Shown piece after piece: positions 52,047 to 60,657 of a stretch of DNA of 64,000 nucleotides. Under the pieces are notes generated by a model. It saw nothing but the letters and a program-made list of their open reading frames with translations, ran no database searches and had not been told where the DNA came from. The stretch's first letter is position 1. Every line of letters starts with the position of its first letter. The stretch is from Sedimentibacter sp. SX930 (GTDB lineage: Bacteria; Bacillota; Bacilli; Lactobacillales; Aerococcaceae): contig MUZD01000001.1 of assembly GCA_002155105.1 (NCBI GenBank), positions 558,001-622,000 on the forward strand, written 5' to 3'. The position numbers and the translations under genes are program-made.

Positions 52047-52490
52047 TTATTTCGTGATGTAGATCATTTCGATTTCGCGCTTTTCGAGATCGGTGCTGCG
52101 CTTCATGAAGCCGGCGTTTTCGAGCGTTTCCCGTCCCCATTGGTTGCCGATCTGGATGGATGCCTGCAGCAGCGTGCAGTCGAATTGGGTCTCGATCCAT
52201 TTCGCAATTTCCCTTACGCTTTCGGAACCGAAACTTTTGGATTGGAAGGGTTGGCCGATCATGATCTGTTCCAGCGTCATGATCGCTGTCTTCTGCTCTT
52301 TTTTGACGAACGCCAAGCCGACCAGTGCTTCTTCAGCATAAAGGGCGACAGGGAACAATTCTTGCGGTTGGACATAAGCCAACGCGATCATTTCCGCATT
52401 CGTTCGAACATATTTGCGTTGCCAATCATCGACGCTCAACGCAAGCGCGGCCTCGATATTGTCTTGTGAAAGGTTACGTATAGTGATCAT
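52047..52490 (-). CDS. GNAT family N-acetyltransferase
   Basis: This 147-residue protein has the GNAT order: MITIRNLSQDNIEAALALSVDDWQ as beta-1/alpha-1, VALYAEEALVGLAFV as the central strands, ESVREIAKWIETQFDC, and the C-terminal LLQASIQIGNQWGRETLENAGF typical of the beta-5/alpha-4 region. The classical Q/RxxGxG/A acetyl-CoA loop is not clear. Substrate unknown. Confidence 0.7.
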   Translation of the reverse strand: MITIRNLSQDNIEAALALSVDDWQRKYVRTNAEMIALAYVQPQELFPVALYAEEALVGLAFVKKEQKTAIMTLEQIMIGQPFQSKSFGSESVREIAKWIETQFDCTLLQASIQIGNQWGRETLENAGFMKRSTDLEKREIEMIYITK

Positions 52491-52499
52491 TTTTTGCTC

Positions 52500-53210
52500 C
52501 TAGTCCGTTTCGTTATTTTTGGTCTCCGTATCGAAGGTGATGAGATAGGCTTCAAGCCAATTACCGCTGCTCTTCAAGGCGAAGTAGCCCAGGATAGCAA
52601 CGATCGCTGCTGCGGTGCAGTTCACAATCAGGTCACCCATCGTATCCAATAAAGCCGCCTGGCCGATCAGTGGGACGCCCTCGATCGTCATGGTCCGTTG
52701 CGTGTTCTGTCCCATGATGCTGTCGGCGAAAAACTCATAAAATTCCCAGAGCACACCGATTGTAGTTGCCAGGCAGAAAGAAAAAAGCGAAGACAAAACC
52801 GGTGTCAGGTTCAATCTTTGGACGCCTCCCTCCTGCAGATTGGCGATGACGGAAAATCCGAGCACCCCGAACAGAGCAGAACTCAAGGCATGTTGGATAG
52901 TATCCCATTCGGCAACCGTGTCATAGAAACCGCCAAGACTGCCCAACAAGAGAGCCAAATAGAGAAACACAGCATAGATAAAGGTGATTCTTTGAGGCAA
53001 GAGGATGCGCGTATGTTGCTTCAGGAGCGAAGGGAAGAGCAAGGCAACCAGTCCGAAGCCAACTTGAACAAGCCTCAGGAAATGCTCAGCTTGCTTCTCA
53101 GTGCCTCTCGTTTGGACGAACCGCACAAATTCATAGCCGGTGATCAGGATGAAGCTCGCAAAGATGAACAGGATAACAGCGTAACTGAATTTTTTCAGCG
53201 TTTCACGCAT
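52500..53210 (-). CDS. DUF2238/YjdF-like membrane protein
   Basis: This 236-residue protein has about six membrane segments. Conserved polar motifs lie within the membrane: EWDTIQHALSSALFGVLGF, then GVLWEFYEFFADSIMG, then LDTMGDLIVNCTAA. These Asp/His/Glu positions resemble the DUF2238 family and hint at a metal or lipid head-group site, but no function is established. It is upstream of the GNAT gene by 9 nt and probably the first gene of a three-gene unit. Confidence 0.7.
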   Translation of the reverse strand: MRETLKKFSYAVILFIFASFILITGYEFVRFVQTRGTEKQAEHFLRLVQVGFGLVALLFPSLLKQHTRILLPQRITFIYAVFLYLALLLGSLGGFYDTVAEWDTIQHALSSALFGVLGFSVIANLQEGGVQRLNLTPVLSSLFSFCLATTIGVLWEFYEFFADSIMGQNTQRTMTIEGVPLIGQAALLDTMGDLIVNCTAAAIVAILGYFALKSSGNWLEAYLITFDTETKNNETD

Positions 53211-53306
53211 GGTTCTTCAGCCTTCTTTCATTTGTTCAGCGCATATATCATCTACTCTCATTTTAGTCGACTTCAGCGGGATTCGCAACTTGTCAGGCCT
53301 CTTTAT

Positions 53307-53348
53307 GCCGCGAAAAAAGGATACCGTTATGGCATCCTTTTTTGCGGC
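53307..53348 (-). terminator. Terminator of the aroE-aroK-tyrA operon
   Basis: GCCGC and an A6/T6-containing GGAT stem (53307-53322 with 53334-53348) form a long hairpin downstream of the tyrA stop on the minus strand. Confidence 0.75.
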
Positions 53349-53370
53349 GATCCAAAATAAATACGGGCGC

Positions 53371-54231
53371 TTATCTGTCGAACTTTTCCCGTCGCTTGGT
53401 GGACTTGATGAAAAGCTGTTTTAACGCAATACTGTCATCGTTCTTGATGGCTGCCTTGATCAGGTCGAGCTGATCTTCGAACGTCTGGATGCTCTTCAGC
53501 AAATACTCTTTGTTCTCAAGGAAAAGTTCGCTCCACAGGTCCTCGTTGATCTTGGCGATCCGGGTCAACTCACGGTAACTGTCACCGGTGAATTTCTCCG
53601 TTTCGCGGCCTTCGACATCACTGTTGACCAAAGCGACGGCGATCGCGTGCGGCAACTGGCTGGTGAAAGCGATCATTTCGTCATGGTAATCGGCAGAGAT
53701 GCGCGTGATCCTCCCGAAGCCCATCTCCATGATCAAATCTTCCATGAAAGCAAGATTCTCCTCTTTGTTGGAAGGGAGCGGCGTGAGGATGTAATTCGCA
53801 TTTTTGTAGACGGAACTGCTGGCGAAATCGATGCCTTTTTTCTCGCGTCCGGCCATCGGATGACCGAAGACAAAATCAATCGAGGCAGGCAAAACCGACA
53901 GGATATCCTCGATGAAGAACTTTTTGACACCCGTCGCATCCGTCAGAATCGAGCCCGGCTTGAAATGCTGCTTATGGGTGACGATGAAATCATGCACCAG
54001 ACGGGGATAGAGCGAAAAGATCACCAAATCGGATTGCGGAAGGATGTCCTTTCCATCCTGATAGCCCTCCTTGATGAGCTGTTGCGCTTTGGCTTTGTCC
54101 AGCGTCGCCTGGTCGATGTCGATGCCGTAAAGATTGCGGTACCCGGCATCGTGAAGGGCCATCGCGAAAGACCCGCCAATCACGCCCAGTCCGACGATCG
54201 TGATGTTCAGCTCCTTATTGAGGATTGTCAT
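53371..54231 (-). CDS. tyrA: Prephenate dehydrogenase
   Basis: The ATG at 54231 follows AGGAAGG; 286 residues. The NAD-binding motif is VGLGVIGGSFAMAL near residue 12. GHPMAGREKKGIDFA is the prephenate-binding motif, and QLPHAIAVAL and GDSYRELTRIAKIN are further family segments. It converts prephenate to 4-hydroxyphenylpyruvate for tyrosine. There is no C-terminal ACT domain, so direct Tyr feedback by that route is not expected. It overlaps aroK by 17 nt. Confidence 0.94.
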   Translation of the reverse strand: MTILNKELNITIVGLGVIGGSFAMALHDAGYRNLYGIDIDQATLDKAKAQQLIKEGYQDGKDILPQSDLVIFSLYPRLVHDFIVTHKQHFKPGSILTDATGVKKFFIEDILSVLPASIDFVFGHPMAGREKKGIDFASSSVYKNANYILTPLPSNKEENLAFMEDLIMEMGFGRITRISADYHDEMIAFTSQLPHAIAVALVNSDVEGRETEKFTGDSYRELTRIAKINEDLWSELFLENKEYLLKSIQTFEDQLDLIKAAIKNDDSIALKQLFIKSTKRREKFDR

Positions 54232-54754
54232 GTGCGTCGCCTTCCTTTCCTGCTCCAATGTGGTGCGCGATGATTTCAGCGGCAAGCTCTTCCAAGGGTT
54301 TATCGTTCTTGACGACGAAATCCGCAGCGTCCTGATAGAGGGTCTCGCGCTCGGACTTCAGCGCATAGATCCTTTCCAAACCATCCTTCAGCAGCGGACG
54401 ATGGGAAACTTCGATATCATGCGTGATATCTTCGACTGCCCGGTCGATGTAGTAGATTGTGCCGCTCTGTTTCAAGACCACGATATTTTCGTTGCGCTTG
54501 ACGACACCGCCGCCCGTGCTGACAATAGTATCTTCGAACTCGGCAATTTCCTTATAGGCATCCGACTCGATGTTGCGGAAATAGTCCTCTCCGATTTGGA
54601 AGAGGTCGGTGATGCTTTTGCCGGTCTTCTCCTCAATGAAGGCATCCGAATCGATGAAACGGTAACCGATTATATTGCTCAATAATTTCCCTAAAGTCGT
54701 CTTGCCTGCGCCAGGCAGTCCAATTAGGATGATATTTTTTCCCAAATCCTTCAC
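54215..54754 (-). CDS. aroK: Shikimate kinase
   Basis: This protein has 179 residues from the GTG at 54754; the TTG at 54745 is an alternative. The P-loop GLPGAGKTTLGKLLS is near residue 12, followed by the shikimate-binding FIDSDAFIEEKTG. VSTGGGVVKR is the conserved glycine-rich substrate loop, and HRPLL is in the lid region. It phosphorylates shikimate. It lies between aroE and tyrA in one operon with a 17-nt overlap at its end. Confidence 0.94.
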   Translation of the reverse strand: MKDLGKNIILIGLPGAGKTTLGKLLSNIIGYRFIDSDAFIEEKTGKSITDLFQIGEDYFRNIESDAYKEIAEFEDTIVSTGGGVVKRNENIVVLKQSGTIYYIDRAVEDITHDIEVSHRPLLKDGLERIYALKSERETLYQDAADFVVKNDKPLEELAAEIIAHHIGAGKEGDAHDNPQ

Positions 54755-54763
54755 CTATTCCCG

Positions 54764-55573
54764 TTATGATGTTATTTTATCATAGATTTCTTGGTTCAAT
54801 GTAAGCTCGAAAGGCCGTTCCAGCCAGATTTCCTGTGATTTGATGCCTTGATGCACCAACATTTCCAATCCGTTGCAGATCTTCAGACCGGCTGTTTTTG
54901 CCAAACGGAGAAATTCCGTTTCCTGCGGGTTGTAGATCAGATCCACTGCCGCACTGAAATGACGGATCACTTCGACCGGTACCGCGCTGATGCCGATGTT
55001 GTCAGGGAACATGCCAAGCGGCGTCGTGTTGATGATCAGATCGCCTGAGATGTCCGCTATGTCATCATAACTCATCAAGGAGATGCGCGGATCGTCCGGA
55101 ATATCAGTAAGAGCGCCTTTTTTTCGTGAAACGATGATAATGTTATTGATGCCATTATCCAGTAAATATAGAAGGACCGCCTTGGCGGATCCGCCGAAAC
55201 CCAAGACCATTGCCGTCTGGTTTTCGACTGCGATGCCGTGCGAAGCCAACATGGTGCCGAATCCGTAATAGTCGGTGTTGGCACCGTAGAGCTTGCCGTC
55301 TTTCACCTTGATTGTGTTGACTGCACCGATGCGCGTGGCTTCCGGTGTGATTTCGTCCAAGTAAGGCATCACCGTCTGTTTATAGGGAATCGTCACGTTG
55401 ACGCCGACAAACCGAAGCACGCGGATCCCTTCGATCGCCGCTGCCAGCTCGTCTGGGGGTATCTCAATATGTTTATAACCGGCATTCATTCCGATCAGAT
55501 CGAAAAAAGTCGAATGGATTCTTTCTGAATAACTGTGGCTCAGATGTTCGCCGAATAAGCCGAAAAATTGCAT
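54764..55573 (-). CDS. aroE: Shikimate dehydrogenase
   Basis: The ATG at 55573 lies 9 nt after AGGAG; 269 residues. GLFGEHLSHSYSERIH is the substrate-binding N-terminus, and NVTIPYKQTVMPYLDEIT holds the catalytic lysine. VLGFGGSAKAVLLYLLDNG is the NADP motif, and NTTPLGMFP follows. It reduces 3-dehydroshikimate to shikimate. It is first in the minus-strand operon; the promoter is very close to the ribosome site, leaving a leader of about 15 nt. Confidence 0.95.
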   Translation of the reverse strand: MQFFGLFGEHLSHSYSERIHSTFFDLIGMNAGYKHIEIPPDELAAAIEGIRVLRFVGVNVTIPYKQTVMPYLDEITPEATRIGAVNTIKVKDGKLYGANTDYYGFGTMLASHGIAVENQTAMVLGFGGSAKAVLLYLLDNGINNIIIVSRKKGALTDIPDDPRISLMSYDDIADISGDLIINTTPLGMFPDNIGISAVPVEVIRHFSAAVDLIYNPQETEFLRLAKTAGLKICNGLEMLVHQGIKSQEIWLERPFELTLNQEIYDKITS

Positions 55574-55595
55574 CAAGTTTCACTCCTTTTAGGAA

Positions 55596-55624
55596 ATTGT
55601 AGATTATTGCCATGTAAATTTCAA
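55596..55624 (-). promoter_or_regulatory. Promoter of aroE-aroK-tyrA
   Basis: TTGAAA (55624-55619), 17 bp, TACAAT (55601-55596) on the minus strand. No leader peptide or terminator fits between it and aroE. Confidence 0.6.
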
Positions 55625-55660
55625 TACCCAGATTAAATTAAAAAAAAATTAAAAAAACTA

Positions 55661-55688
55661 TTGCAATGATTAGAGTGTTTGTTATAAT
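55661..55688 (+). promoter_or_regulatory. Promoter of the aroF operon leader
   Basis: TTGCAA (55661-55666), 16 bp, TATAAT (55683-55688). The start near 55695 leaves a leader of about 330 nt before aroF, with the aromatic peptide and terminator inside. Confidence 0.75.
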
Positions 55689-55756
55689 AATTGAAATCAG
55701 ACGTTTTCATTATGAGTTCAGCTGATTAAATGATACACAAGAGAAGAGGTCATCCG

Positions 55757-55906
55757 ATGGGTTCCACGCATGCTATCAATCTTTTACAAACAAACTTTTA
55801 CTTTACATACTTTACATTCTGGGGCTTCTATTTTAGCGCTGGATATTTTGTTTGGAAAAAATTGCATAGAGCGAATATGAGAAACATCAGGGGATGCGAG
55901 AAATAG
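55757..55906 (+). CDS. Aromatic leader peptide (Phe/Tyr/Trp attenuator)
   Basis: An open frame of 49 codons runs from an ATG preceded by AGAAGAGG. Residues 14-33 contain 7 Phe, 4 Tyr and 2 Trp out of 20 (NFYFTYFTFWGFYF, then SAGYFVW). No membrane-protein family was recognised, and the frame ends in charged residues before TAG. A hairpin (TTGC/GCAA outer, GACG/CGTC inner, 55908-55930) follows the stop, and an intrinsic terminator precedes aroF. Position, content and the downstream biosynthetic genes fit a leader peptide whose translation measures charged tRNA-Phe, tRNA-Tyr and tRNA-Trp. It resembles pheL/trpL of enterics in logic, not in sequence. Confidence 0.8.
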   Translation: MGSTHAINLLQTNFYFTYFTFWGFYFSAGYFVWKKLHRANMRNIRGCEK

Positions 55907-55957
55907 GTTGCAGGACGGATCGTCAGGCAACAGCATTTTTGGATAACGAAGCTTAAG

Positions 55958-55997
55958 GCGGTGCTCATATAACATGGGCACCGCTTTTTATTTTTTT
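55958..55997 (+). terminator. Attenuator terminator before aroF
   Basis: GCGGTGCTCAT (55958-55968) pairs with ATGGGCACCGC (55974-55984) with one G-U, followed by TTTTTATTTTTTT. ATGAG inside the leader (around 55876) could pair with CTCAT of the left arm as part of an antiterminator; this is weak and only suggestive. Confidence 0.82.
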
Positions 55998-56028
55998 AAA
56001 AGCAAAAAAACACTAGGAGGAACAAGAC

Positions 56029-57054
56029 ATGATCATCATTTTGAAGAAAACGGCTAAAGTAGAGGAAATCAACGAACTGACAAAACGCTTAACGGATAAA
56101 GGGGTCATCGTGAGCCCGGTAATCGGCGAAACAATGACTATTTTGGGCTTGGTAGGGGATACTTCGAAAGTATCGATGGACACTATTCAGCAACATCACA
56201 TCGTAGAGCGCGTATTGAAAGTTCAGGAGCCCTACAAAAAAGCCAACCGCAAATTCCATCCGGACGATACGGTTGTCGAAATCGACGGCCAACGCATCGG
56301 TAACGGCTACTTCGGCGTGATCGCAGGTCCTTGTTCCGTTGAAGGCGAAGAACAGATCATCAGCATCGCACAACGCGCAAAAGCAGCAGGGGCTAACTTC
56401 CTCCGCGGTGGAGCTTTCAAACCGCGCACATCCCCATACAGCTTCCAAGGTTTGGAATTGGAAGGCTTGCGTTTGTTGAAATTGGCGAAGGAAGCGACTG
56501 GCTTGCCGATCGTAACCGAATTGATGTCCACGAAATTCGTTGATGAGTTCGAGGCGGATGTGGATATGATCCAAATCGGCGCCCGCAACATGCAGAATTT
56601 CGATCTGTTGAAGGAAGTCGGCAAAACCAAGACACCGGTCCTGTTGAAGCGCGGTCTGTCCGCAACTTACGAAGAATGGTTGATGTCTGCTGAATACATC
56701 ATGTCCGAAGGGAACGAAAACGTCATCCTTTGCGAACGTGGAATCCGCACATTCGAAACGGAAACACGCAATACTTTGGATATCCAAGCGGTTCCGGTCA
56801 TCCAAAAATTATCCCACTTGCCGATCATCATCGATCCAAGTCATGCCGGCGGTTCTGCTTACCTGGTGCCATCCATGTCCAAATCCGCAGTCATGTCAGG
56901 CGCGAACGGTCTGATGGTCGAAATCCACCACGATCCTGAGAACGCATGGAGCGATGGCCAACAGTGCCTGAACCCGAATGAGTTCGACGAGTTGATGGCT
57001 GTCGTAAAACAATTGATTGCCATTGAAGGAAAGCATTTGGATGCGGTAAAATAA
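56029..57054 (+). CDS. aroF: 3-deoxy-7-phosphoheptulonate synthase (DAHP synthase, AroF type)
   Basis: This 341-residue enzyme is type I-beta with an N-terminal ferredoxin-like (ACT-like) domain (residues 1-70, MIIILKKTAKVEEINELTKR). The catalytic barrel begins near GPCSVEGEEQIISIAQ, with RGGAFKPRTSPYSFQG and DPSHAGGSAYLVPSM. It condenses PEP and erythrose 4-phosphate, the first committed step of the shikimate pathway. The N-terminal domain is where Tyr or Phe feedback acts in related enzymes. It is first of five genes behind the attenuator. Confidence 0.96.
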   Translation: MIIILKKTAKVEEINELTKRLTDKGVIVSPVIGETMTILGLVGDTSKVSMDTIQQHHIVERVLKVQEPYKKANRKFHPDDTVVEIDGQRIGNGYFGVIAGPCSVEGEEQIISIAQRAKAAGANFLRGGAFKPRTSPYSFQGLELEGLRLLKLAKEATGLPIVTELMSTKFVDEFEADVDMIQIGARNMQNFDLLKEVGKTKTPVLLKRGLSATYEEWLMSAEYIMSEGNENVILCERGIRTFETETRNTLDIQAVPVIQKLSHLPIIIDPSHAGGSAYLVPSMSKSAVMSGANGLMVEIHHDPENAWSDGQQCLNPNEFDELMAVVKQLIAIEGKHLDAVK

Positions 57055-57115
57055 AGGAAGAACTTTCCTTGATAAAAAACGAAATCTGAATGAGATCTGA
57101 ATAAGGAGTGAAATA

Positions 57116-58189
57116 ATGGCTGAATTACATGTAGGACTCGGCAAAGACAGCTACACGATCCTGATTGAAAATGGTTTGCGCCACCGTCTTCCGGAAGAAA
57201 TCAAAAAAATCTACAGCGGCAAGAAGATTGCCATTATCACGGACCATAACGTCAACGCGCACTACGGTTCCCAGTTGGATGTTGGCCTGCAGGCAGCGGG
57301 ATATGAGACGCTTGTCGTAGCCTTGCCGCCAGGCGAGCAGACGAAAGATTTCCAGATGCTGCCGCTGATCTATGAACAATTGTTGGATTTCCAACTGAAC
57401 CGCAGTGAATTGATCATTGCCTTGGGTGGAGGCGTCATCGGGGATCTCGCAGGCTTTGCGGCTGCCAGTTTCCTGCGCGGAGTGCCCTTCATCCAAATCC
57501 CGACTTCCTTGTTGGCTCAAGTGGACAGCAGCATCGGCGGCAAGGTCGGCGTGGATCTGGCAAGGGGGAAGAATCTGGTCGGGGCTTTCAATCAACCGAA
57601 GAAAGTGTTCATCGATCCGGAAATGCTGAACACGTTGTCGGACCACTTTTTCCGCGACGGTCTCGGGGAAGTCATCAAATACGGCTGCATCAAGGACGCC
57701 GAATTCTTCAGTTTCCTGCAGACGCTGCATACCCGCGAAGAGATGATGGCGCACATCGAAAAAATCCTCTACACGTGCTGCGACATCAAGCGCAGAGTCG
57801 TGGAAGAGGACGAAAAGGACACCGGCGAAAGAATGCTGCTGAACTTTGGCCACACGATCGCGCACGCTTTGGAGACCTATACCAATTATGCGAAATATTC
57901 GCACGGTGAAGCGGTGGCCATCGGGATGGTCGCCATCACGCGCCTTTCCGAGAAAAAAGGTTTCACGCAACCCGGGACGGCCGCGGCGATCGAAGCATTG
58001 GCGAAACAAGTCGGCTTGCCTACGGAACTGCATATGGAAGAAATTGATTTGGACAGCTTGTTGGCGATCATGACGTTGGACAAAAAGAATTTGGACGACC
58101 ATCTGAAAGTCATCCTGTTGAAGGAAATAGGCAACAGCTACGTTCAGGATGAAACCATCGCCTTCTTTGACGATCTGGAGAACATGTAG
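57116..58189 (+). CDS. aroB: 3-dehydroquinate synthase
   Basis: This 357-residue protein has GGGVIGDLAGFAAASFLRGV as NAD-binding part, PTSLLAQVDSSIGGKVGVD as active-site region, and LNFGHTIAHALE plus SHGEAVAIGM with the metal-binding histidines. It cyclises DAHP to 3-dehydroquinate. The ribosome site is AAGGAG. Second gene of the operon. The next pathway enzyme, dehydroquinate dehydratase (aroD/aroQ), is not in the window. Confidence 0.96.
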   Translation: MAELHVGLGKDSYTILIENGLRHRLPEEIKKIYSGKKIAIITDHNVNAHYGSQLDVGLQAAGYETLVVALPPGEQTKDFQMLPLIYEQLLDFQLNRSELIIALGGGVIGDLAGFAAASFLRGVPFIQIPTSLLAQVDSSIGGKVGVDLARGKNLVGAFNQPKKVFIDPEMLNTLSDHFFRDGLGEVIKYGCIKDAEFFSFLQTLHTREEMMAHIEKILYTCCDIKRRVVEEDEKDTGERMLLNFGHTIAHALETYTNYAKYSHGEAVAIGMVAITRLSEKKGFTQPGTAAAIEALAKQVGLPTELHMEEIDLDSLLAIMTLDKKNLDDHLKVILLKEIGNSYVQDETIAFFDDLENM

Positions 58190-58247
58190 AGCTATACTAT
58201 AGAAGAAACAGAAGAAATAAAATCGAAGAAACAACAGGAGGATTACA

Positions 58248-59543
58248 ATGGATTTGACGATACAGCCACATAAGCTATCGGGAACAGTGACTGTCCCGCC
58301 TTCAAAAAGTTTGGCGCACCGTGCGGTCATCTGTGCCGCGCTTTCTGACGGCACCTGCAAGATCGACAACATCGCGCTTTCGGATGACATCATCGCAACT
58401 ACAGAGGCCATGAAGGCATTCGGAGCAATCATCGAGCAGGACGGCAGCACATTGACGATCACCGGCGCGGGCCAATACGTTACAGAAGCAAACGCCGCTG
58501 AGAGCGCAACGACCGCTGAGTACCTGATCGATTGCAATGAATCCGGTTCGACCTTGCGTTTTGTCGTACCGATTTCAACGCTTTTCCAAGGCGCGAGCCG
58601 CTTCGTCGGCAGAGGGAATCTGGGCAAACGTCCATTGACCATCTTCTACGATATTTTCGAAGAGCAGGGCATTTCTTACAAACCGACTGAAGGCGAACTT
58701 GATTTGGTAGTGGACGGGAACCTGAAACCGGGTCATTTCTCATTTCCTGGAAATGTCAGCTCGCAATTCATCACGGGTCTTTTGTTCACCTTGCCGCTAT
58801 TGGGCGGAGACTCGGTCATCACGATCACGACGCCGCTTGAATCGATCGGCTATATCGATTTGACGTTGGACGTCATGAACGCTTTCGGTGTGACCATCGA
58901 AAACGAAGGCCATCAACTTTTCCGGATCAAGGGTGGACAATCCTACAAAGCGACAGATTACCGCGTCGAAGGGGATTATTCCCAAGCGGCCTTCTTCCTT
59001 TGCGCTGACGCATTGGGGAACGACCTGTTGGTGGACGATCTCTCGATGGATTCCCTCCAGGGAGACCGCGCTGTCGTTTCCATTCTGGAAGCGATGGGCG
59101 TCTCTTTTGAACAGCAGGGCAACGGTTTGATCGGCACGGCAGCAAATGGGCTGCACGGCACGTTGATCGACGCAGCGCAATGCCCGGACATCATTCCGGT
59201 CGTCGCGTTGACGGCTTGCCTGAGCGAAGGCAAAACGGAAATCATCAACGCCGGCAGACTGCGCATCAAAGAATGCGATCGTCTGCAGGCGACGGCCAGC
59301 GAATTGAACAAACTGGGCGCTGACATCGAAGAATTGCCGGAAGGCCTGCTGATCCATGGCGTCAAATCGCTAAAGGGCGGAGAGACGGTCTGGAGCTACA
59401 AGGACCACCGCATCGCCATGATGCTGGCAATCGCTGCGACGGTCTGCGAACAGCCGATCACAGTCACGGATGCCGAGTGCGTTTCAAAATCGTATCCGAA
59501 TTTTTGGGAAGACTATAAAGCAATAGGGGGCAAGATACAATGA
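58248..59543 (+). CDS. aroA: 3-phosphoshikimate 1-carboxyvinyltransferase (EPSP synthase)
   Basis: This 431-residue enzyme shows PPSKSLAHRAVICAALSDGT, NESGSTLRFVVP, GNVSSQFITGLLF and RIKECDRLQATASEL, with the C-terminal DHRIAMMLAI. It transfers the enolpyruvyl group of PEP to shikimate 3-phosphate. The early SKSLAHR (rather than SKSxTxR) is a natural variant of the binding loop. Its stop overlaps the aroC start by 4 nt. Confidence 0.95.
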   Translation: MDLTIQPHKLSGTVTVPPSKSLAHRAVICAALSDGTCKIDNIALSDDIIATTEAMKAFGAIIEQDGSTLTITGAGQYVTEANAAESATTAEYLIDCNESGSTLRFVVPISTLFQGASRFVGRGNLGKRPLTIFYDIFEEQGISYKPTEGELDLVVDGNLKPGHFSFPGNVSSQFITGLLFTLPLLGGDSVITITTPLESIGYIDLTLDVMNAFGVTIENEGHQLFRIKGGQSYKATDYRVEGDYSQAAFFLCADALGNDLLVDDLSMDSLQGDRAVVSILEAMGVSFEQQGNGLIGTAANGLHGTLIDAAQCPDIIPVVALTACLSEGKTEIINAGRLRIKECDRLQATASELNKLGADIEELPEGLLIHGVKSLKGGETVWSYKDHRIAMMLAIAATVCEQPITVTDAECVSKSYPNFWEDYKAIGGKIQ

Positions 59544-60637
59544 GCGGTGTATTTGGGAATAAATTAAAGGTATCCATCTTCGGCGAATCACATGGTTCCG
59601 CAATCGGCGTCACCATCGACGGTCTGCCGCCAGGCCATAAGATCGATATGGATAAAGTTCTGGAGGAAATGAAACGGAGAGCGCCAGGCCAAGGGGCTTT
59701 GACGACGCCAAGGAAAGAAAAAGATCAGCCTGAGATCTTGAGCGGTTACTTCAACGACATGACGACAGGCAGCCCGCTTGCGGCGATCATCCGCAACAGC
59801 GACACGCGATCCAAAGACTACGGTCAGATGAAGAAATTGATGCGTCCCGGCCAGGCCGATTATCCAGGCTATGTCCGCTACGACGGCTTCAACGATTACC
59901 GCGGCAGCGGCCATTTCTCCGGCCGGATAACGGCACCGCTAGTGTTTGCTGGTGCGATCGCGAAGCAATTGCTTGAAAAGCAAGGCATCACCATCGGCGG
60001 CCACGTCAAGAGCGTAGCCAAAATCCAGGATGACAGCTTCCTGAACACAGAAGTCACACCGGAAATGCTGAAAAGTTTTGCAAGTAAAGAACTGCCGTTG
60101 TTGAACGAGTCGCTTGAAGAGGAAATGCGCAATCTGATCCGCGAAGCGAAAGCCAGCGGCGATTCCGTTGGTGGAACCGCAGAAATCTGTGTATTGGGCA
60201 TCCCGGCAGGAGTCGGCAATCCTTTCTTTGATTCCGTTGAGTCCGTTCTGGCGCACATTCTCTTCTCCGTGCCTGCCATCAAAGGCTTGGAATTCGGGAG
60301 CGGCTTCGGCATCGCAGAAATGCTTGGATCGGAAGCGAATGATTCCTATTATTATGACGGCGACCAGATCAAGACCCGCACGAACCACAACGGCGGTATT
60401 TTGGGCGGCATCACGGACGGCATGCCAATCATCTACAAAGTGGCGATCAAGCCGCCAGCTTCCATCACAAAGCTGCAGCAAACCATCAACATCGAAGACA
60501 AGACGGATGCGGAATTATCGGTTGAAGGCAGACACGATCCGATCATCGTACCGCGCGCCATTCCTGTATTGGAAGCCGTGACGGCGATCGCGATCCTGGA
60601 TCTGCTGTTGGATTCGAAATTCTACAAATACGACTGA
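59540..60637 (+). CDS. aroC: Chorismate synthase
   Basis: This 365-residue protein has GESHGSAIGVTIDGLPPGH at the N-terminus. RRAPGQGALTTPRKEKDQ, GYVRYDGFNDYRGSGHFSGR and the C-terminal HNGGILGGITDGMPI are the three signatures. It uses reduced FMN to make chorismate from EPSP. Coupled to aroA by ATGA. Confidence 0.96.
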   Translation: MSGVFGNKLKVSIFGESHGSAIGVTIDGLPPGHKIDMDKVLEEMKRRAPGQGALTTPRKEKDQPEILSGYFNDMTTGSPLAAIIRNSDTRSKDYGQMKKLMRPGQADYPGYVRYDGFNDYRGSGHFSGRITAPLVFAGAIAKQLLEKQGITIGGHVKSVAKIQDDSFLNTEVTPEMLKSFASKELPLLNESLEEEMRNLIREAKASGDSVGGTAEICVLGIPAGVGNPFFDSVESVLAHILFSVPAIKGLEFGSGFGIAEMLGSEANDSYYYDGDQIKTRTNHNGGILGGITDGMPIIYKVAIKPPASITKLQQTINIEDKTDAELSVEGRHDPIIVPRAIPVLEAVTAIAILDLLLDSKFYKYD

Positions 60638-60657
60638 GAACGGAGTGGAAGGCGAGT

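Noticed and set aside
55695-56028. T-box in the aroF leader
   Set aside because: No T-box sequence (AGGGTGGNACCGCG-like) or specifier stem is visible; the aromatic peptide explains the leader better.
57125-58642. Open frame of about 500 codons opposite aroB and the start of aroA
   Set aside because: Mirror frame of two certain genes.
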